Shown here piece by piece: positions 16,517-24,344 of a stretch of DNA of 64,000 bases (position 1 is the stretch's first letter; every line of letters starts with the position of its first letter). Below the pieces are notes generated by a model, which had not been told where the DNA came from, did not search any database, and saw only the letters and a program-made list of their open reading frames with translations. A program made the translations under genes and the position numbers. This stretch comes from Sediminibacterium roseum (GTDB taxonomy: Bacteria; Bacteroidota; Bacteroidia; Chitinophagales; Chitinophagaceae), in the NCBI RefSeq assembly GCF_009939005.1, contig NZ_JAACJS010000015.1:1800325-1864324 (forward strand), given 5' to 3'.

Positions 16517-17905
16517 TTATTTAATGGTTTGAATAAATTGGGAAAGGTTGCCGGTGGCAGCGGCTTTTTCCAGTTGCGAAAGGTTCCAGTCGCTCAATGT
16601 TTCAATGTAGTCGGTCTGGGATCGATACAAAACAAAAGAAGCATTGGTAAGGTCTACCAGTGATATGATCCCCGCCCTGTACTGCGCTAATTTTTGCGCA
16701 TAGGTTTCTTTTGCGGATTGTAACTGCACCGGTAATTCTGCGAGATTTGCGCGTACCGTGGCGAGCGCATTGTTTGCCTGTAATTCGTTCAGCCGCAAAG
16801 CGGATTTCTGTTGTTCAAGCTCAAACTCACTGGCTTGCAACTGGTATCGGTTAACGGCCAGCTTATCTCGCCGGTACATTCCATTGAACAGGTTATACGT
16901 GAAGGCAACACCCAACCCGTAGTTAAAGCGCTGGAAGCCCAGACCCGTTGACAGCGATTTGTACTGGTCGTTGAATTGGATGCTCGATCCCCTTGCCCAT
17001 ACCGACCCCGCCAATATGATCTTTGGCAGGTAGCTTTTCCGTATCAGGAACGCATTGGCCTGCAGCATTTTCGTCTTTGCAACAAAGTAATCCAGCAATG
17101 GGTTGTGGAGCGTATCCATCCGGTAATCGTACCACACAGGTTTGCGGTCCATCGGGTTTCCCTGTAAGGTATCCAGCTGTATTTCCGCTGCAGGTATGCC
17201 CGTCAGGTAGCTCAATTGTTCTTTCAGTTGACCCATCCTTCCCATGGACTGGTTGAAAATGATCTTTGTCCTGGATAACTCCGCTTTTGTAAGTGAAGAA
17301 TCCGAACCCGGTTTCAGGCCACTCAGCGTCAGCGCCCGAATTACACTGTAAATCTGTTCGTAGCGCTGGATGTTCTGTCTGTCGGCCTCCAGGCGGTACT
17401 GGTTCTTAAGCACCGAAAAATACAGGCGCGCAACTTCCAGCTGCAGGAAATACAATTCTTTTTTCAGGTCCGATTCCTGCACATCCACAAACGATTTTGC
17501 GTACTGCAGTTTCGCGTCATTGAGGCCAAAATTCAGGAGTTCGTATTCACTGTATACAACACCCATATTGGTTGTGGCGGCGTTCCACCTGTTTTCGTTG
17601 CGCACACCTGCGGATGTGGAGGGCGTGATACCAAAAGTGAAAAAGCTGCCCGCCAGAGAATTGTCTGATGCAAGCGTAAGTTGTTCGCTCGCCCTTACCT
17701 GTGGAAGAAAGGAATGTTTGGTTTCATTAACAGATGCTTTTGCCGCCGCTACAAGCGCCTGCTTCTGTTTCAATACCGGCAGGTTTTTATTGGAGGCATC
17801 CACGAGGTCCTGTAATGAGTATTTTTTTTGTGCAAATAGAAATAAGGCAGGAAACAGGCACACAGCTGTAACCACCACACACTTTCCTGGATAGAAAGTT
17901 GCCAT
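16517..17905 (-). CDS. TolC-family outer-membrane efflux channel
   Basis: 462 residues. Signal peptide about 1-25 (ending LFAQ); two tandem outer-membrane-efflux repeats with long heptad-like helices (for example QKQALVAAAKASVNETKHSF near residue 42 and the closing FVLYRSQTDYIETLSDWNLS). It forms the exit duct for the RND pump. It opens the three-gene efflux operon, with the small protein gene at 17948-18334 just upstream. Confidence 0.93.
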   Translation of the reverse strand: MATFYPGKCVVVTAVCLFPALFLFAQKKYSLQDLVDASNKNLPVLKQKQALVAAAKASVNETKHSFLPQVRASEQLTLASDNSLAGSFFTFGITPSTSAGVRNENRWNAATTNMGVVYSEYELLNFGLNDAKLQYAKSFVDVQESDLKKELYFLQLEVARLYFSVLKNQYRLEADRQNIQRYEQIYSVIRALTLSGLKPGSDSSLTKAELSRTKIIFNQSMGRMGQLKEQLSYLTGIPAAEIQLDTLQGNPMDRKPVWYDYRMDTLHNPLLDYFVAKTKMLQANAFLIRKSYLPKIILAGSVWARGSSIQFNDQYKSLSTGLGFQRFNYGLGVAFTYNLFNGMYRRDKLAVNRYQLQASEFELEQQKSALRLNELQANNALATVRANLAELPVQLQSAKETYAQKLAQYRAGIISLVDLTNASFVLYRSQTDYIETLSDWNLSQLEKAAATGNLSQFIQTIK

Positions 17906-17947
17906 ACTCGAAATGTTTAGAATGAGAAATGTTATTGCTGATCAGTT

Positions 17948-18334
17948 TCAGGCAACAACAGGGGGGCCGCGTAATGCGTGGGAGGAAAGGAAGACAAAAG
18001 AATACAAATTACCCGGTGCCAATGCCGAAGGTTTGAGCCTGGCATACACAACAGAAACCAGCGGCAGGTCGTGAAAAATAACCGGGATACTGGAAGGCTG
18101 AAACCTTTTGTTTAACCGGATCTTACTTTTTGGTACGGAAGTGCCCGCATCCTGTTTCAGGTTCGCGGTTCGGGCAGCGCCCGCTTGTACAAAACCCGAC
18201 GCCTGGTGGTGAACGGGCTGCTTCTGGGCAATGTCAAGGTTGAAAAAGATCTGTACAGCAAAGAATGCCAGGTAAAAACACGTTACCGGCAATTTTATAG
18301 CCCAACCGAACAACCTGCTTCGGAACAATACCAT
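17948..18334 (-). CDS. Small membrane-anchored protein upstream of the efflux operon
   Basis: 128 residues with one N-terminal hydrophobic helix (about 10-30, KLPVTCFYLAFFAVQIFF), a basic/polar middle and a C-terminus rich in hydrophobics (FVFLSSHALRGPP). Its stop lies 42 nt before the TolC-type gene on the same strand, so it is probably first in the efflux operon. The family was not recognised. Divergent from the Cys-rich gene at 18514. Confidence 0.6.
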   Translation of the reverse strand: MVLFRSRLFGWAIKLPVTCFYLAFFAVQIFFNLDIAQKQPVHHQASGFVQAGAARTANLKQDAGTSVPKSKIRLNKRFQPSSIPVIFHDLPLVSVVYARLKPSALAPGNLYSFVFLSSHALRGPPVVA

Positions 18335-18452
18335 TGACTTTGCTGATTTGGAAAGGCTAAGCTATGAAAAAAGGGCAAATACCAGAAAAACAAGGGAAAT
18401 GGAAAGGATGCAACATTCAAACTGCTGTACGTACATTCTCCGGCAATTCACA

Positions 18453-18464
18453 TGACGAGAATCA
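18453..18464. promoter_or_regulatory. CRP/FNR-like box between divergent genes
   Basis: TGACGAGAATCA fits TGAY-N4-RTCA. It lies 49 bp upstream of the ATG at 18514 and 119 bp from the divergent start at 18334. A -7-like TATCTTTA sits at 18500-18507, 45.5 bp from the box centre, which is not the 33.5 bp seen at the other promoters, so the assignment is weaker. Confidence 0.4.
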
Positions 18465-18513
18465 GGATGGACGGTTTGGATAATCCGGGTCTCCCTTTCT
18501 ATCTTTACACCGC

Positions 18514-18885
18514 ATGAAATTCGCTGCCCATATACTTTCCCTGCTGATGCTCTGCATGATGGCCCAGCCATTGCTGATCGAGTGCCAGGCAAAAAGCATT
18601 AAAGCTGCGGCCAAAACACATTGCGGTAAAAATTGCCACAAAAAAAAGAAGGAACCTGCCGGCGAAAGGAAATCATGCAACAGCGATAAAAACAAGGAAT
18701 GCGACCGCACCAGCTCCTGCAACCCTTTTGCAGCCTGCTCGCAATGCCAGTATATGGGTTCGTCGAAATACGACTGTTCAAACAGCTTGGTCGTTGTAAA
18801 GAAAGACCAACACCCTGCTCCGGGCGATACCCTCTCACCCGGTTTCGGCAACAATTGCTGGCAGCCCCCGGAATGGGTGGTATAG
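18514..18885 (+). CDS. Cysteine-rich secreted protein
   Basis: 123 residues. Signal peptide about 1-25, then at least nine cysteines in a Lys-rich mature part, with clusters THCGKNCHKKKKE, CNPFAACSQCQ and YDCS. No known fold recognised. The Cys/His/Lys composition suggests metal binding or disulfide-stabilised structure in the periplasm. It is divergent from the efflux operon and followed 46 nt later by another Cys-rich gene, so a role in metal handling together with the pump is plausible but inferred. Confidence 0.65.
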   Translation: MKFAAHILSLLMLCMMAQPLLIECQAKSIKAAAKTHCGKNCHKKKKEPAGERKSCNSDKNKECDRTSSCNPFAACSQCQYMGSSKYDCSNSLVVVKKDQHPAPGDTLSPGFGNNCWQPPEWVV

Positions 18886-18931
18886 CAAAAATGTTCAGCA
18901 AATACTATTCAAATCATTCAAAAAACATACA

Positions 18932-19126
18932 ATGAAAAAAATTCTCATGGGCATGATCGCCCTCATGTTAATAGGCAACGCATCATTTGCATCTGGTGAA
19001 AAAGCTCCTGCTAAAAAAACAAAAGCAAAAACCGAATGCAAAAAATCTGATTGCAGCAAAGACAAGAAAGATTGCAAGGATAAAAAGGACTGCACAAAAG
19101 TGTGCACTTCTCCTTGCAACAAATAA
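18932..19126 (+). CDS. Small Lys/Cys-rich exported protein
   Basis: 64 residues: signal peptide (about 1-20, ending SFAS) and a mature part almost entirely Lys, Asp, Cys, Thr, with six cysteines mostly in D/E-C-x-K contexts. This resembles a minimal metal-binding peptide. It is followed by a strong terminator 21 nt after the stop. The family was not recognised. Confidence 0.7.
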   Translation: MKKILMGMIALMLIGNASFASGEKAPAKKTKAKTECKKSDCSKDKKDCKDKKDCTKVCTSPCNK

Positions 19127-19146
19127 GCAGTTTGCTTAGCTAAACG

Positions 19147-19174
19147 CCCGCCGGTTTGCCGGCGGGTTTTTTTT
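19147..19174 (+). terminator. Intrinsic terminator
   Basis: 8-bp GC-rich stem CCCGCCGG/CCGGCGGG with loop TTTG followed by eight T residues, 20 nt after the stop of the Cys-rich gene. Confidence 0.95.
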
Positions 19175-19233
19175 GCCCCGAAAGAACGAAAGTCGAACAG
19201 TTGCGAACCTGAACGACCTATCCGGGCCGATAT

Positions 19234-19298
19234 TGACGGATGTCATCGCCACTGTTGATGCTCATCACTCCTTTCCGAACCAATCCTTGTCATATTTG
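19234..19298 (+). promoter_or_regulatory. mlaEFD promoter with twin CRP/FNR-like boxes
   Basis: Box 1 TGACGGATGTCA (19234-19245) and box 2 TGATGCTCATCA (19256-19267) are both perfect TGAY-N4-RTCA and their centres are 22 bp apart. CATATTTG at 19291-19298 is a -7 element whose TTTG begins 33.5 bp from the centre of box 2. If box 2 is centred at -41.5, the start site is 19303, one base before the mlaE ATG: a near-leaderless transcript. Confidence 0.75.
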
Positions 19299-19303
19299 TG
19301 ATC

Positions 19304-20074
19304 ATGGAACGGTCCGGATCAGCAAAAAAATTTTTCAACGAAGCAGGCGAACTCGCTGCATTCACAGGCAGGTTCATGTTCCAGTGGTTTCGTCCCAGGC
19401 GTGAATCGGCAGAATTTTTAAGGCAATGCTATGTGATCGGGTACCGATCCCTCTCTCTTGTAGGTTTAACGGCATTCATCATGGGACTCGTACTCACCAT
19501 GCAGCTCCGTCCATCGATGCTGGAATATGGTGCAGAATCGCAGCTTCCTGCCATCATCGGGATCGCGATCGTACGCGAGATCGGCCCTGTGATCACGGCC
19601 CTGATCTTTGCAGGGAAAATCGGGTCAAGCATCGGCGCTGAACTTGGTTCAATGAAGGTGAGCGAGCAGATAGATGCGATGGAAGTAAGCGGTACCAATC
19701 CCTTCAAATACCTTGTTGTAACCAGGATCATGGCCTCGATGTGCATGCTCCCCATCCTCACTTCGCTCGGCGATGCGGTGTCGTTGTATGGCGCTTATCT
19801 CGGCATCAACATCCGGGGCAATACGAGTTTCCACCTGTTCTGGTCGCAGGTATTCGAAAACCTTTCTTTCAGTGATGTGGTTCCCGCTTTTATCAAAACA
19901 TTTTTCTTCGGCTTCGCTGTAGCGGTAGTGGGTTGTTACAAAGGCTACAACAGCAGCAAAGGCACCGCGGGCGTTGGAAGCAGTGCGAACTCGGCAGTGG
20001 TGGTTTCTTCTATTTTTATTTTCATCATCGACCTTCTTGCCGTTCAGGTCACAGACCTTCTGGGTTTCAACTGA
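19304..20074 (+). CDS. mlaE: Phospholipid ABC transporter permease MlaE
   Basis: 256 residues from the ATG at 19304; an in-frame GTG two codons upstream lies before the inferred transcription start and is less likely. Five or six TM helices and the MlaE signature VREIGPVITALIFAGKIGSS followed by GSMKVSEQIDAMEVSG. It is the inner-membrane permease of the Mla (MCE) system that moves phospholipids between inner and outer membranes. First gene of mlaEFD. Confidence 0.93.
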   Translation: MERSGSAKKFFNEAGELAAFTGRFMFQWFRPRRESAEFLRQCYVIGYRSLSLVGLTAFIMGLVLTMQLRPSMLEYGAESQLPAIIGIAIVREIGPVITALIFAGKIGSSIGAELGSMKVSEQIDAMEVSGTNPFKYLVVTRIMASMCMLPILTSLGDAVSLYGAYLGINIRGNTSFHLFWSQVFENLSFSDVVPAFIKTFFFGFAVAVVGCYKGYNSSKGTAGVGSSANSAVVVSSIFIFIIDLLAVQVTDLLGFN

Positions 20075-20079
20075 TCAAT

Positions 20080-20838
20080 ATGGAGAAAAAAGAAAAGGTG
20101 ATAGAGATCCGCAACCTGTACAAGGCATTTGGCGACAACGCGGTGCTTGAAGATTTCAGTATGGATCTGTACGACGGGGAAAACCTTGTTGTATTGGGCA
20201 AATCCGGCTCGGGTAAATCTGTATTGATCAAATGCATCATCGGATTGCTCAGGCCCGATGCGGGATCGATCACGGTACTTGGTAAAGACATAAGCAAACT
20301 AAACCATGCACAACTCGATGAGCTACGCGTGCACGTTGGTTTTCTTTTTCAAAGCAATGCCTTGTACGATTCCATGACGGTGCGCGCCAACCTTGAATTC
20401 CCGATGCGGCGCCACCGGTTCACAGGATCGCCAAAAGAGATGGAAAGACTGATACTGGAATCACTGGACGATGTGGGCCTTGCACATACGATCGACATGA
20501 TGCCCGAGGAATTATCCGGCGGCATGCGCAAACGCATTGCGCTGGCCCGCACGCTGATCCTCCGGCCAGACATCATCCTATACGACGAGCCAACCACCGG
20601 GCTCGACCCCATCACGGCGCAGGAAATCATACGGCTGATGATGAAGATCAAGGAAAAATACAACACCGCCTCGATCATCATTTCGCACGACATGAACTGC
20701 GTTGAAGAAACAGCCGACCGCGTGGTTATGCTCATCGACCGGAAATGTTATGCACAGGGAACTTTTCAGTCGCTAAAAGATTACAGCGACCCGAAAGTGA
20801 ATTCATTTTTTCAACCAAAAAGATTACTGTCATTATGA
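20080..20838 (+). CDS. mlaF: Phospholipid ABC transporter ATP-binding protein MlaF
   Basis: 252 residues from the ATG 5 nt after the mlaE stop, chosen because it begins MEKKEKVIEIRNLYKAF, a standard ABC start. Walker A GKSGSGKS, signature LSGGMRKR, Walker B IILYDEPTTGLDP, switch His (ISHDMN). It powers MlaE. Its stop overlaps the mlaD ATG by 4 nt (ATGA), showing translational coupling. Confidence 0.95.
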   Translation: MEKKEKVIEIRNLYKAFGDNAVLEDFSMDLYDGENLVVLGKSGSGKSVLIKCIIGLLRPDAGSITVLGKDISKLNHAQLDELRVHVGFLFQSNALYDSMTVRANLEFPMRRHRFTGSPKEMERLILESLDDVGLAHTIDMMPEELSGGMRKRIALARTLILRPDIILYDEPTTGLDPITAQEIIRLMMKIKEKYNTASIIISHDMNCVEETADRVVMLIDRKCYAQGTFQSLKDYSDPKVNSFFQPKRLLSL

Positions 20839-21836
20839 AACCCATATCAGGCCATATCAAACTCGGCATATTCGTGATCGCAGGACTGGCTTTTCTCGTT
20901 TTATTGCTTTACATGATCGGCCGCAACCAAAACCTGTTTGGTTCTCATCTTACCATAAAAGCCGTGTTCACCGACGCAGACGGATTGAAACCGGGAAACA
21001 ATGTTCGTTATGCGGGTATTGAAATCGGTACGGTAACCTATGTACATTTTCTGTCAGACACAACCGTAGAAGTTGCCATGACCGTTGCCACCCAGGCGGC
21101 CAGCGTAATACACAGGAACGCTGTTGCTTCTGTTGGAACCGATGGCCTCGTGGGCAACCGCATCCTGAACATCAAACCCGGTGAAAGTGGGGCGCAGACG
21201 ATACGCGACGGCGACTATCTTTCAACAAAACCAAAAGTAAACCTTGACAATGCCCTGCAAACCCTCTCGCACACCAATGATGATGTAGCGGAAATAGCGG
21301 AGCAGTTAAAGACCACGGTCAGGAAGATCAATGAAAGCACGGCCCTGTGGAAGTTGCTCAACGACCGCAGCATTCCGCTGCACCTGCAAACGGCGCTCCG
21401 TAACATCGCTACGGTTACAGCGCGCGCCAACAACATAGCAGGCACCATGGAAACCGCAGTGGCAGATGCAAAGAATGGCAAAGGACTACTGGCCACCCTC
21501 CTCTACGATACGGCCATATCGGTTGAATTAAAAAGAACGGTGATGCAATTCAGGAAACTGGGAACATCGGCGGATTCGCTGGTTGGAATTGTCCAGGGAT
21601 CGGTGAACGGTTTGAATGCGGAGCTCATGCATGGCAAAGGTGTGGCGCATGATCTGATCAGGGATACCTCACTTGCGGGCAGGCTTGCCCGCAGCCTGCA
21701 GAACATCGAAAAAGGTACGGATGGTTTTAACCAGAACATGGAAGCGCTGAAACACAACTTTCTCTTCAGCGGTTATTTCAAGAAACTGGAAAAACAGCGG
21801 CTTGCTGAGGAAAAAAAGAAGAACAATAAAAAATAG
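20835..21836 (+). CDS. mlaD: MCE-domain phospholipid-binding protein MlaD
   Basis: 333 residues from the ATG that overlaps the mlaF stop. One N-terminal TM (about 10-30, GIFVIAGLAFLVLLLYMIG) and an MCE domain (about 38-115, FTDADGLKPGNNVRYAGIEIGTV). A long C-terminal helical region of some 200 residues follows, much longer than the tail of E. coli MlaD and more like the extended MCE proteins of Bacteroidota. It is the periplasmic substrate-binding partner of MlaEF. Confidence 0.9.
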   Translation: MKPISGHIKLGIFVIAGLAFLVLLLYMIGRNQNLFGSHLTIKAVFTDADGLKPGNNVRYAGIEIGTVTYVHFLSDTTVEVAMTVATQAASVIHRNAVASVGTDGLVGNRILNIKPGESGAQTIRDGDYLSTKPKVNLDNALQTLSHTNDDVAEIAEQLKTTVRKINESTALWKLLNDRSIPLHLQTALRNIATVTARANNIAGTMETAVADAKNGKGLLATLLYDTAISVELKRTVMQFRKLGTSADSLVGIVQGSVNGLNAELMHGKGVAHDLIRDTSLAGRLARSLQNIEKGTDGFNQNMEALKHNFLFSGYFKKLEKQRLAEEKKKNNKK

Positions 21837-21861
21837 GGAGATACGGAAAGGATGTGCGCGG

Positions 21862-22527
21862 TTACATTCTTTGCTTTCTTTTCCCGGGCGGCTTCAGGTA
21901 TGTGGCGAACCACTGTATTGCCTCGGTGATAATCTCATCCATTTTATCGGGCTGGTTGCAATGGTGCCCTGCCCCTGCTACGATGTGCAATTTTTTGGGG
22001 CAGGGTAAGCGGTCGAACACCCATTGCTGTGCCTCGAGCGAGATATCATCCAATTCACCTGCAATCAACAGCGTAGGGCATTGTATGCGCGGCATATCGG
22101 ATTCGTGGGGTTTCAGTTTGCCGTTCCTGCACACCAGTGCCGCGATCTTGTTAAACGACGAAGCAGCCACGAGCGCCGCCGCTGTGCCCGCACCCGCACT
22201 GAAGATCCCGATGCGCCTCCCTTTAGCTGCTTTGTGCCTGGTCATCCATTTGGTTACAGTAACCAGCCGGTCTGCCAGCAATTGAATATCGAACCTGTTT
22301 GCAAAATCGCTGCGCTCTGCCTCTGTTAACGGGTTGAATACAAGCGTGCCAAAACCATTGCGCTGCATGCGTTGCGTTTCCTCATGCTGGTACTCATCCA
22401 TGTTGTGTGTACCGGCGCCAAAAGAAAAAATAACAATACCCTGTGCATCGGCGGGCACCGCAAGATGAACATCCAAACCGGGCGCACCGATTGGCAAAGT
22501 CAATGTAGTATGATAGTCGAAGCGCAT
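21862..22527 (-). CDS. Alpha/beta-hydrolase (dienelactone-hydrolase-like), nucleophile apparently lost
   Basis: 221 residues with the alpha/beta-hydrolase plan: GIVIFSFGAGT oxyanion-side loop, RIGIFSAGAGTAAALVA nucleophile elbow, CPTLLIAGELDD with the acid, and VAGAGHHC with the His. Related proteins I recall read G-A-S-T-G at the elbow; here the aligned position 112 is Gly (S110-A-G-A-G), so the usual Ser is displaced or absent. It may be inactive as a classic hydrolase. Transcribed from a CRP/FNR-like promoter. Confidence 0.75.
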   Translation of the reverse strand: MRFDYHTTLTLPIGAPGLDVHLAVPADAQGIVIFSFGAGTHNMDEYQHEETQRMQRNGFGTLVFNPLTEAERSDFANRFDIQLLADRLVTVTKWMTRHKAAKGRRIGIFSAGAGTAAALVAASSFNKIAALVCRNGKLKPHESDMPRIQCPTLLIAGELDDISLEAQQWVFDRLPCPKKLHIVAGAGHHCNQPDKMDEIITEAIQWFATYLKPPGKRKQRM

Positions 22528-22545
22528 AACTTATAACGTCAAAGT

Positions 22546-22610
22546 CAAATCTAACAATGTGTTCCTTCAGCAACGATGATCTTAATTATGCCTTTTTATG
22601 ATTGTCATCA
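22546..22610 (-). promoter_or_regulatory. Promoter of the hydrolase gene with CRP/FNR-like box
   Basis: Perfect box TGATTGTCATCA (22599-22610); a degenerate box (22577-22588, TGATCTTAATTA on the plus strand) lies 22 bp closer; a perfect -7 TAGATTTG runs 22553 to 22546 on the minus strand. The TTTG begins 55.5 bp from the centre of the perfect box and 33.5 bp from the degenerate one, matching the two-box pattern. Confidence 0.65.
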
Positions 22611-22635
22611 AGCAGTTGCGGCACTGGACCAATGA

Positions 22636-23295
22636 TCATCTTGCCGGCTTTTTTGGTGCTGTGTGATCCATGAGTATTTTTTGAGCCTGCATTTCCTGGA
22701 TGAATATGGCGCTGTACTCATATAAGAGCGCCCCGAGGTTATCCGGTCCGAAACTGCGGCTCTGTGCCGAATAGACCAGCTGGATCCGCCCATCAAGACG
22801 GAACAGGCTCGTTTCCCAAAAACAGCGTGTATCGCTTGGATGGTATCCGGGCTTGTAAACACGCTTGCGTAAGGCAGAATAATAACTCCAGAAACGTTCC
22901 TGGTAAGCCGCGTATGGCGAGTGGTAGATCTTTTGCGGTGAATAAAAACGTTCCCGTTTTTTATCAAGCAGCGTTACCGTTAATACCGCATCGATGCCAC
23001 TTCGTTTCAGCATGAGCAGCGCCTCCTCTTCTGTCAGCTCCTCAAATGGCTTTTCACCATATTCGTCGCAGGAACAGGCCGATACATAGCCGAGCTTTTT
23101 GATCCGCTCAAAAATGTACCCCTCAAGCGACTGACGCACCGCCTTTCCCGGTTCATTCACAATACCGAGCACAAGTATTTTTTGATAGTTTGCCGGTGGC
23201 AAGGGAGCTGCTGTCCACGAGTTGTCGATCCTGGCTGCCGTACAACCGGTAAAAAACAGTATTGCTATAAGGGTGGCGGTCTGAAATAATCGCAT
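22636..23295 (-). CDS. Lipoprotein of unknown function (paralogue of 43277-43927)
   Basis: 219 residues from the ATG at 23295, chosen because it gives a lipoprotein signal with lipobox FTGC; the frame could open earlier at a TTG. Shared with the 43277-43927 protein: a start ...W-x-A, then YxKILVLGIV, a sentence of the form GIDAVLTVTLLDKKRERFY, and FWETSLFRLDGRIQLVYSAQSRSF. Function unknown. It lies 17 nt after the universal stress gene and is probably co-transcribed with it. Confidence 0.75.
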   Translation of the reverse strand: MRLFQTATLIAILFFTGCTAARIDNSWTAAPLPPANYQKILVLGIVNEPGKAVRQSLEGYIFERIKKLGYVSACSCDEYGEKPFEELTEEEALLMLKRSGIDAVLTVTLLDKKRERFYSPQKIYHSPYAAYQERFWSYYSALRKRVYKPGYHPSDTRCFWETSLFRLDGRIQLVYSAQSRSFGPDNLGALLYEYSAIFIQEMQAQKILMDHTAPKKPAR

Positions 23296-23312
23296 AATCT
23301 GGTGTCGGCGGA

Positions 23313-24149
23313 TCAATCTTTCTTTTCAACTGCTTTTAAAAAAAGTGTTGGTACGATCGGGTGTTTGAGCAATTGTTCCGTATGGGTATTTTGAAAAAGC
23401 CTGCTGAAAAACGAATGTTTAAAAGGCGCTATGATCAACAGGTCCAGGTTGCATTTTTTTACAAACCTTGCCACCCCGTCTTCAAAACTCTCATCGTGCA
23501 CGGACCTTAGTTCAATGGGTGTAGGGGCAAACAATTCTTCCATACGTTTTGTTTCTTCACTGCCCGGAACGGTGTAATCCAGTCCCGTAGTAATGAGCGC
23601 AACCGTCAGTGTTGCGTGTAATGCATTTACAAAATGAATAGCAGAGCGGACGGGTATGGATGTTTCGGCATTAACAAGATCCGATAACAAACCGATCTGT
23701 TTGATATCGGAATACGCTGCACCGGGTGGCACCAACAATACAGGATGATGCAGGTGCCGGATGGCCTGCAATGCATTGCTTCCGAAAAAGAACTTACCTG
23801 CTGCAGATACACCGCTGCATCCCATCACCACCACATCGGGGTTGTTTTCCTTGCAGGCCACTTCGAGCTGGTGTATGAAGCTGCCTTCCTTCAACTCTGT
23901 TTTCGCCACGCGGCGGCCGTTTAACTGCCTGCCCAATTTTTCGGCCAGCTCGCCCAGGCTCTTTTCCGCATCGTCTGCAATTTGTGCGTAGGCTTCAACA
24001 GGATAGGGAACATCTCCCAGCAATACCGGGTATTGATAAACATGCAGTAAAATAAGCTCGGCATGTATTTCAATCGACAATTGCGCAGCATAAGAAGCGG
24101 CGTTCTCGGATGTTGAGGAGAAATCAACAGGGACAAGGATCTTTTTCAT
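23313..24149 (-). CDS. Tandem-domain universal stress protein
   Basis: 278 residues from the ATG at 24149, which begins MKKILVPVDFSSTSENAA, the canonical Usp strand. Two Usp domains; the first ends with a complete ATP-binding signature G-2x-G-9x-G-S (VMGCSGVSAAGKFFFGSN). The second domain has no clear signature. Usp proteins support survival under low oxygen, starvation or envelope stress. One of five in the window; it is preceded by three CRP/FNR-like boxes. Confidence 0.92.
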   Translation of the reverse strand: MKKILVPVDFSSTSENAASYAAQLSIEIHAELILLHVYQYPVLLGDVPYPVEAYAQIADDAEKSLGELAEKLGRQLNGRRVAKTELKEGSFIHQLEVACKENNPDVVVMGCSGVSAAGKFFFGSNALQAIRHLHHPVLLVPPGAAYSDIKQIGLLSDLVNAETSIPVRSAIHFVNALHATLTVALITTGLDYTVPGSEETKRMEELFAPTPIELRSVHDESFEDGVARFVKKCNLDLLIIAPFKHSFFSRLFQNTHTEQLLKHPIVPTLFLKAVEKKD

Positions 24150-24176
24150 ATTGATTGTAGGGTTGATATCATTTGT

Positions 24177-24264
24177 CAAACCTAGCAACCACAACGAAGA
24201 TCTTACATGACCTGCATCACCGGTACTGCTGATACTTGTCAATTGTGATGGCTGATCGCTATCA
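24177..24264 (-). promoter_or_regulatory. usp promoter with three CRP/FNR-like boxes
   Basis: Three perfect boxes: TGACCTGCATCA (24208-24219), TGATACTTGTCA (24230-24241) and TGATCGCTATCA (24253-24264), spaced 22 and 23 bp. A perfect -7, TAGGTTTG, runs 24184 to 24177 on the minus strand; its TTTG begins 33.5 bp from the nearest box centre. Predicted start site 24172, 23 nt before the ATG. The outermost box faces the cotransporter gene at 24345, but no -7 element is seen on that side. Confidence 0.82.
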
Positions 24265-24344
24265 TAGAGGTTGTTGACATCCATCATATCAAAAACAGCT
24301 GATTCTGGTGAGCTTCGGTTGCAGCTTAAAAAAGCAACAGTTGT

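Noticed and set aside
24253..24264. Box assigned as promoter site of the Na/Pi cotransporter
   Set aside because: No TTTG-type -7 element occurs 33.5 or 55.5 bp downstream toward 24345; it is better read as the third box of the usp promoter.
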